A stretch of 10,193 bases of DNA. Origin: Mailhella sp. (GTDB lineage Bacteria > Desulfobacterota > Desulfovibrionia > Desulfovibrionales > Desulfovibrionaceae). The stretch is taken from positions 1 through 10,193 of the forward strand of contig JAHHTE010000064.1 of the NCBI GenBank assembly GCA_020024815.1. Direction: 5' to 3'. Under the pieces are notes generated by a model. The model ran no database searches. It was not told the origin of the DNA and worked only from the letters and a program-made list of their open reading frames with translations. Below, piece after piece: positions 6,442 through 10,193 of this stretch. The first letter of the stretch is position 1, and each line of letters starts with the position of its first letter. Both the position numbers and the translations under genes were made by a program.

Positions 6442-6903
6442 ATGGCAGTAGCGAAAATTCAGTATTTGCGAGATAGTAAAGACTTTTATGGTAAAGAAGG
6501 AGCAAAACCTGCCACAGAAAATTCTTGTGGTGTTGATTTGCGAGCTATTTTGGATAGTCCACAAGTAATTATTGAAGCAGGGGGACGTTATCCTGTACCT
6601 ACTGGTATTGCCATTGAAATTTTACAAGAAAATATTGCGTGTTTTTTGTATTCAAGAAGTGGACTTGGAGCAAAAAAGGGTTTGACCATAGCACAAGGTG
6701 TTGGGGTAATAGATCCTGATTATCGGGGTGAAATTATTGCATATATGCTTAATACTTCTCAAGAGGCAATAAGCATTGAACAAGGTGATAGAATAGCACA
6801 GATTGTTTTTCAACCGTATGTAAAACCTTTGTTAGAAGAAAGTGAAACGCTTTCAGAAACAAAAAGGGGAACAGGTGGTTATGGACATACTGGATTAAAA
6901 TAA
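6442..6903 (+). CDS. dut: dUTP diphosphatase (dUTPase)
   Basis: The enzyme hydrolyses dUTP to dUMP and pyrophosphate, keeping uracil out of DNA and feeding thymidylate synthesis. All five motifs of the trimeric family are present in order: NSCGVDLRA (27-35), SRSGLGAKKG (71-80), GVGVIDPDYRGE (86-97), GDRIAQIVF (115-123) and the C-terminal RGTGGYGHTG (142-151), the flexible arm that closes over the nucleotide. In motif 5 Tyr147 takes the place of the usual stacking Phe. The length of 153 residues is typical. AAGGA at 6431-6435 lies six bases before the ATG. It is the first gene of a tight operon: the HD gene follows after 12 nt. Its upstream region consists of a tandem repeat with hairpins. Confidence 0.97.
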   Translation: MAVAKIQYLRDSKDFYGKEGAKPATENSCGVDLRAILDSPQVIIEAGGRYPVPTGIAIEILQENIACFLYSRSGLGAKKGLTIAQGVGVIDPDYRGEIIAYMLNTSQEAISIEQGDRIAQIVFQPYVKPLLEESETLSETKRGTGGYGHTGLK

Positions 6904-6915
6904 AAGGGAAAAAAG

Positions 6916-7530
6916 ATGTTACCAGTTCTTTCTTTTGCGTATGATTCTAGTTGGAAAGTTCCAACAGTTGGGGAATGTTTTCGGCTTTGGACAAAATATC
7001 AAATGTTACCAAATATCAAAAGCCATTGTACAATGGTGGCAAGGGTTGCTTTGACTTTATCAAGGCGTTTTGCAAAAGCTGGTTATCCTCTTGATGAAAA
7101 TCTTGTTATTGCGTCAGGGCTTTTACATGATTTAGCAAAGACATATACTATTTATTATGGTGGAGATCATGCAAAGCTTGGAGCGGGTTGGGTTTTGCAA
7201 GAAACGCAAAATCCTGCCATTGCTCAAGCTGTAATAAGCCATGTTTTATGGGAATTTGATTCTGGGGAACTTGCTATTGATAAAAATCCTTGTACCTTAC
7301 CTATTTTGATTTCTTATGCTGATAAACGTGTAAAACATGATAGAATTGTTACGTTAAAAGATAGATTTGAAGATTTATTAAAACGTTATGGAACTGATGA
7401 TAAAAAAATTCGACTTATCACAGAAAACTATGAGCAAAGTGTAAAAATGGAAAATGCATTTATTGCTTTTGGTGTTGATATTGAATTAATTCCAAGACAT
7501 ATAGCTCGATTAAAAAAAGAAAGGATATAA
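6916..7530 (+). CDS. HD-domain metal-dependent phosphohydrolase, substrate unknown
   Basis: This is a 204-residue HD-superfamily protein. The metal-binding pattern is visible: His37 (KSHCTMVARVAL), His71-Asp72 (LLHDLAKT), His85 (GGDHAKLGA), His109 (ISHVLWEF) and Asp136 (ISYADKRVKHDR). This layout, with DHAKLGA after the HD and an ADKRV...RFEDLLKRY helix near the end, recalls the HD domains that in some anaerobes are fused to MobA-like nucleotidyltransferases; that comparison is from memory. No other domain and no membrane segment is visible. AAGGGA six bases before the ATG is a good ribosome-binding site. The gene lies between dut (12 nt upstream) and ddl (1 nt downstream), which suggests co-expression but does not settle the substrate. 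A nucleotide or phosphate ester is the family expectation. Confidence 0.87.
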   Translation: MLPVLSFAYDSSWKVPTVGECFRLWTKYQMLPNIKSHCTMVARVALTLSRRFAKAGYPLDENLVIASGLLHDLAKTYTIYYGGDHAKLGAGWVLQETQNPAIAQAVISHVLWEFDSGELAIDKNPCTLPILISYADKRVKHDRIVTLKDRFEDLLKRYGTDDKKIRLITENYEQSVKMENAFIAFGVDIELIPRHIARLKKERI

Positions 7531-7531
7531 G

Positions 7532-8443
7532 ATGAAAGTATTACTTATTGCTGGGGGTTGGTCTCCTGAACGGGAAATTTCCATAAAAGGAGCTAAAGGT
7601 ATTGAAAGCGTTTTAGCTGAACGTGGGCATAATGTAATTTTTTATGATCTTTCTGAAGGTTTTGATACTTTGATTGAGCTTGCAAAAAATGTTGATGTTG
7701 CTTTTATTAATTTACATGGTTCACCGGGTGAAGATGGACTTGTGCAAGCTATTTTGGAACGATTAAATTGTCCTTATCAAGGTTCTAATGCGTCAGGTTC
7801 TTTTCTTGCTTTACATAAATATGCTGCAAAAACACTTTTTAAAGCACATGGGTTTAATGTGGCTAAAGGGATTTTCCTTCCAAAAATGCCTGATGATATA
7901 ACAAGTATTGAAAAAGAACTTTCCTACCCCATGTTTGTAAAATCTAATAATGGTGGGTCAAGTATTCATTTATACCGTGTAACAAACAGAGATGAATTAC
8001 AAAATGCTCTTGAAACAATGTTTCATGTTGGTTTAGAAATTATTATTGAGGAGCTTATTGCTGGTTTAGATGTAACATGTGGGGTTTTAGGTGATGAAGC
8101 TCTTGCTCCAATTTTGATTGAATCAAAAGGTGCTTTTTTTGATTATGAAAATAAATATGCTGCTGACGGAGCAAAAGAAACTTGTCCTGCTCCTATTGGA
8201 GAAGAAGCAACAAAAAAAGTGCAAGAAATGGCATTAAAAGCTCATCATATTTTGGGACTTGCTGATTATAGCCGTTCTGATTTTATTTTAACTAATGATG
8301 GAACACCCTATATTTTGGAAGTAAATACCTTACCAGGTATGACCCAAACAAGTCTTGTACCAAAAGAGGCTAAAGAGTTAGGGCTAAGTTTTGGAGAATT
8401 AATTGAAAAGCTTTTACAATTAGCCATGAAGAAAAAGAAATAA
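7532..8443 (+). CDS. ddl: D-alanine--D-alanine ligase
   Basis: This ATP-grasp ligase joins two D-alanines for the peptidoglycan stem peptide. The N-terminus MKVLLIAGGWSPEREIS and HGSPGEDG (62-69) are typical. VKSNNGGSS (136-144) is the ATP-grasp loop, with Asn-Asn-Gly where KPxxxGSS is commoner. DYENKY (204-209) is the omega-loop, and Tyr209 is the residue that marks D-Ala-D-Ala rather than D-Ala-D-Lac ligases. RSDF (248-251) and LEVNTLPGMT (262-271) supply metal and substrate residues. The length of 303 is normal. The C-terminus ends in a Lys-rich tail. AAGGA (7521-7525) lies inside the end of the HD gene, whose stop is one base before the ddl ATG, so translational coupling is likely. It is the last gene of the operon. 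A vancomycin-susceptible type of precursor is inferred. Confidence 0.96.
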   Translation: MKVLLIAGGWSPEREISIKGAKGIESVLAERGHNVIFYDLSEGFDTLIELAKNVDVAFINLHGSPGEDGLVQAILERLNCPYQGSNASGSFLALHKYAAKTLFKAHGFNVAKGIFLPKMPDDITSIEKELSYPMFVKSNNGGSSIHLYRVTNRDELQNALETMFHVGLEIIIEELIAGLDVTCGVLGDEALAPILIESKGAFFDYENKYAADGAKETCPAPIGEEATKKVQEMALKAHHILGLADYSRSDFILTNDGTPYILEVNTLPGMTQTSLVPKEAKELGLSFGELIEKLLQLAMKKKK

Positions 8444-8455
8444 AAGGGATTTTTT

Positions 8456-8493
8456 TTTGAGGGGGGAACTTTTGAAAAAATTCCCCCCTCAAA
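8456..8493 (+). repeat. G/C-tract hairpin directly after ddl
   Basis: TTGAGGGGGGAA (8457-8468) is perfectly inverted as TTCCCCCCTCAA (8481-8492), extended by one T/A pair. The 12-base loop CTTTTGAAAAAA can itself form a small TTTT/AAAA stem. AGGGATTTTTTTT precedes it and AAACTCCCC follows, and the same order of blocks is seen in the element behind ruvB. No U-tract follows the stem. A canonical terminator lies 46 bases further on, so this hairpin may protect or process the 3' end rather than terminate. Confidence 0.6.
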
Positions 8494-8538
8494 CTCCCCT
8501 CTCAAAACTTTTTAAACCAATATAAAACTTTTTAATTC

Positions 8539-8574
8539 ACTAGTTCTTTTGTATGTAAAAGAACTGGTTTTTTT
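8539..8574 (+). terminator. Canonical intrinsic terminator of the dut-HD-ddl operon
   Basis: ACTAGTTCTTTT (8539-8550) pairs with AAAAGAACTGGT (8557-8568) through a 12-bp stem with one G-T wobble and a six-base loop. A run of seven T (8568-8574) follows at once. This is a standard Rho-independent terminator on the plus strand, 96 bases after the ddl stop. It separates ddl from the following gene. Confidence 0.85.
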
Positions 8575-8661
8575 ATCTAATGTTTTTAAATTATGTTTTG
8601 TAAATTTAATACGTTTAATATTGTATAATAATAAGGGGATTTATTTTCTTTTACAAATAGT

Positions 8662-8690
8662 TTGAAATATATCTTTACATATTGAATAAT
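8662..8690 (+). promoter_or_regulatory. Candidate sigma-70 promoter of the 363-residue gene
   Basis: TTGAAA (8662-8667) and AATAAT (8685-8690) are separated by 17 bases, each one mismatch from consensus. Transcription would begin near 8697, giving a leader of about 50 bases to the GGAGG at 8740-8744. A perfect TATAAT at 8624-8629 is a second possible -10, with a poorer -35 (TTGTAA, 8598-8603, 20-base spacing). Being downstream of a strong terminator, this gene needs its own promoter, which supports the reading. Confidence 0.45.
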
Positions 8691-8749
8691 GTTGTTTTAT
8701 TTGTTATGAAAAAGTATTATCCATAGAAAATAAATAGTTGGAGGTTTTT

Positions 8750-9841
8750 ATGGTTAATCAAGAGCTTATGAAAATATTACAAATAGAAACACAAGTTAGT
8801 GATTTAGGAAAAGAAAATTTATTAGATACTTTTCCAGAGTTTGGAAAAGAAATTGGAAACGCCATAAATACTGGGGAAATAATTGCATTTTCGCAAGAAT
8901 TAGGTGAGCAATTACTTTCTATGGATATATACAAAGCAAGTTTACTGACAAATTTTATTGGTTTTGTTTGTGAGAAAACAGAAGATACAAAAGCAGGGCA
9001 AAATGTATTAGTATTTTTTGTTCATGTTTGTAATTTAGTTTATGATTTATTTCAATATATAGAAGAAAATGAACAAGAAATACTTCTTGAAGATAAAGAA
9101 AAATTATATGCGTTAAATGCTAAATGGGCAAAAGCATATTTTGGGTTTAATATTGTTTGTGTTGCTGTTATGGCTTTTCTTACCCGTGATGTTGCTTTGC
9201 GAATTGCTTTACTAAAAATGGATATTGGAAATAAAACACAATATCTCGCAGAAGAAGCTCCAGAATCACCTTATTTACGTTCTATTCGCTATGTTGACGC
9301 TATGCCTTTGACTTGTAGTCAATTAAATTTACTTGTGCTTAATCCAGAACAAAAGAAAGGTTTTTTAGCTACTGCAAATGATTTGAAAAATTGTTTTCAT
9401 TTATTATTCTTATTGGAAGAACAAATATATCAAAATTTACGAAAAGATTATGGCATGACTGCTTTTAATGCAGACCCTGCTCTTGTTCGTTTGGCTCATG
9501 GTGAATATCCAAAAGATTGTTGGGGAAAATCATATAGTACATATTTTATGGAATTAAATTATTCTAGTGTTTTTACGGCAAAAGAAGATTTAGGCAAAGA
9601 AAATATGTATCCTTTAATTTGGGGAGAAATGTCCCCTAATTATATTCCTGTTGTGGATAATTATGCCGTAATTGTTTTATGGAAAAAAGGTATAAGTCGG
9701 AGTTTTTCTGGTGAATTTATGGCAGTTGACCACCCTGTATTAAATCCCTATGTAAAAATTGAAAAAGAATTATCAGAAGAAGAATATGATACATGGCTTC
9801 AAAAAATAAAATTGGCAATGCAAAATAATCAACAAGAATAA
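8750..9841 (+). CDS. Uncharacterised 363-residue protein
   Basis: I do not recognise this protein. The start chosen is the ATG at 8750, because GGAGG (8740-8744) stands five bases before it; a TTG at 8738 would overlap that site. There is no signal peptide. Residues 84-101 and 133-152 are hydrophobic but contain polar or charged residues, so they look like buried helices rather than membrane spans. The N-terminal half appears helical and acidic. Residues 230-330 are rich in aromatic residues (KDCWGKSYSTYFMELNYSS, WGEMSPNYIP, NYAVIVLWKKG) and look like a beta-rich domain. Six cysteines are scattered without a metal-binding pattern. It has its own promoter candidate and a strong terminator, so it is monocistronic. 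The neighbouring downstream gene is also unrecognised. A defence, immunity or secreted-effector accessory role is possible but unsupported. Confidence 0.85.
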   Translation: MVNQELMKILQIETQVSDLGKENLLDTFPEFGKEIGNAINTGEIIAFSQELGEQLLSMDIYKASLLTNFIGFVCEKTEDTKAGQNVLVFFVHVCNLVYDLFQYIEENEQEILLEDKEKLYALNAKWAKAYFGFNIVCVAVMAFLTRDVALRIALLKMDIGNKTQYLAEEAPESPYLRSIRYVDAMPLTCSQLNLLVLNPEQKKGFLATANDLKNCFHLLFLLEEQIYQNLRKDYGMTAFNADPALVRLAHGEYPKDCWGKSYSTYFMELNYSSVFTAKEDLGKENMYPLIWGEMSPNYIPVVDNYAVIVLWKKGISRSFSGEFMAVDHPVLNPYVKIEKELSEEEYDTWLQKIKLAMQNNQQE

Positions 9842-9874
9842 GGTTATTTTCTCTTTTTTGAAATATTTTTGAAT

Positions 9875-9928
9875 AGCTTGTTTTAAAAGGAAAAATTATT
9901 TTTTCTAAAATTAAGACAAGCTTTTTTT
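9875..9928 (+). terminator. Intrinsic terminator after the 363-residue gene
   Basis: AGCTTGTTTTA (9875-9885) pairs with TAAGACAAGCT (9912-9922) as an 11-bp stem with one G-T wobble. The A/T-rich interior can extend the pairing through a GAAAAA/TTTTTC stem. Seven T residues (9922-9928) follow immediately. This is a standard Rho-independent terminator, and it ends only four bases before the parS core. Confidence 0.82.
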
Positions 9929-9930
9929 AT

Positions 9931-9950
9931 AATGTTTCACGTGAAACATT
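9931..9950. promoter_or_regulatory. parS: parS centromere site (ParB binding site)
   Basis: AATGTTTCACGTGAAACATT is a perfect 20-bp palindrome. Its 16-bp core (9933-9948) equals the bacterial chromosomal parS consensus TGTTNCACGTGAAACA with T at the variable position. ParB/Spo0J dimers bind parS, load as CTP-dependent clamps, spread along the DNA and act with ParA and SMC in origin segregation. The site is intergenic, just after a terminator and 40 bp before the next start codon, whereas many parS sites lie inside genes. parS sites generally cluster around the replication origin, so this end of the window is probably origin-proximal. parA and parB are not in the window. Confidence 0.93.
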
Positions 9951-9990
9951 AAGATTGAATAAATATTGCTCCTGTAAAAAGGGTATGATT

Positions 9991-10193
9991 ATGGGAATAC
10001 TGGATATATTACAAAAGAAAAACAATAAGAGAACAATACAAGATATGATTTCTCAAGAATATAAACAAAAATATTTTGATGAATGTAAATTTATATGGAA
10101 AAATTATGTTCCAAAAAATGGACAAGCTACTACTTTACAAGGAGAATTATTAAGGGAAATAGAGAAAATTCGTTGTGAAGCACAAGATAATGG
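9991..10193 (+). CDS. Uncharacterised protein, N-terminal 67 residues only (runs off the window)
   Basis: An open frame starts at ATG 9991 and continues to the window edge without a stop. AAAAAGGG (9976-9983) lies seven bases before this ATG; an in-frame ATG at 9985 is too close to that site. The visible part is basic at the start (MGILDILQKKNNKRT) and then holds WKNYVPKNGQATTLQGELLR (36-55) followed by EIEKIRCEAQDNG. From memory the pattern VPxxGQAxTxQGELLRxxEKxRxE occurs in a set of short uncharacterised bacterial proteins; I cannot name a function. A strong terminator and a parS site separate it from the 363-residue gene, so it probably has its own promoter. One possible -10 (TATAAT, 9928-9933) touches the edge of parS. 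Confidence 0.8.
   Translation, partial: MGILDILQKKNNKRTIQDMISQEYKQKYFDECKFIWKNYVPKNGQATTLQGELLREIEKIRCEAQDN

Noticed and set aside
8717..8725. TTATCCATA, a near DnaA box in AT-rich DNA 1.2 kb from parS
   Set aside because: One mismatch and no further boxes found nearby; AT-rich DNA gives such matches by chance. Not called an origin.

Overview
The window is AT-rich bacterial chromosome with housekeeping genes packed into short operons. RuvB, RuvA and the other core proteins read most like Desulfovibrionaceae and relatives (Desulfobacterota), for example the GNPGLGKT Walker A motif and the stretch after DEIHR in RuvB. The recurrent G-tract/C-tract hairpins around a CTTTTGAAAA-type core also fit that group from memory. 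The base composition would point to one of its low-GC members. This is inference from protein and repeat style; no marker RNA is present.

Layout. Positions 80-2608 (minus strand) hold a unit transcribed as DUF374 acyltransferase-like gene, ruvA, ruvB, ending in a hairpin at 12-52. A 110-bp divergent intergenic region (2609-2718) separates it from a plus-strand unit: an RsuA/RluB-type pseudouridine synthase, pepA and a TtcA-like tRNA thiolation gene (2719-5897). A 544-bp non-coding stretch (5898-6441) follows. It carries a G/C-tract hairpin, a long inverted repeat and a diverged tandem duplication of about 214-238 bp whose units each contain another hairpin. Next comes a compact dut, HD-phosphohydrolase, ddl operon (6442-8443), closed by a G/C-tract hairpin and then a canonical intrinsic terminator. 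The last part has an unrecognised 363-residue gene (8750-9841) with its own promoter candidate and terminator, a perfect parS centromere site (9931-9950), and the first 67 codons of another unrecognised gene that runs off the window.

How it works together. RuvA and RuvB form the Holliday-junction branch-migration motor; ruvC is not in the visible part of this operon. The second unit combines RNA modification with peptide turnover. The third combines dUTP removal and peptidoglycan precursor synthesis with an HD hydrolase of unknown substrate. The parS site suggests the right end of the window is a ParB loading point, and therefore probably lies in the origin-proximal part of the chromosome (or on a replicon that uses a chromosomal-type ParABS system).

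The least ordinary items are the parS site between two uncharacterised genes, the tandem duplication in front of dut, and the five related hairpin elements in intergenic DNA.
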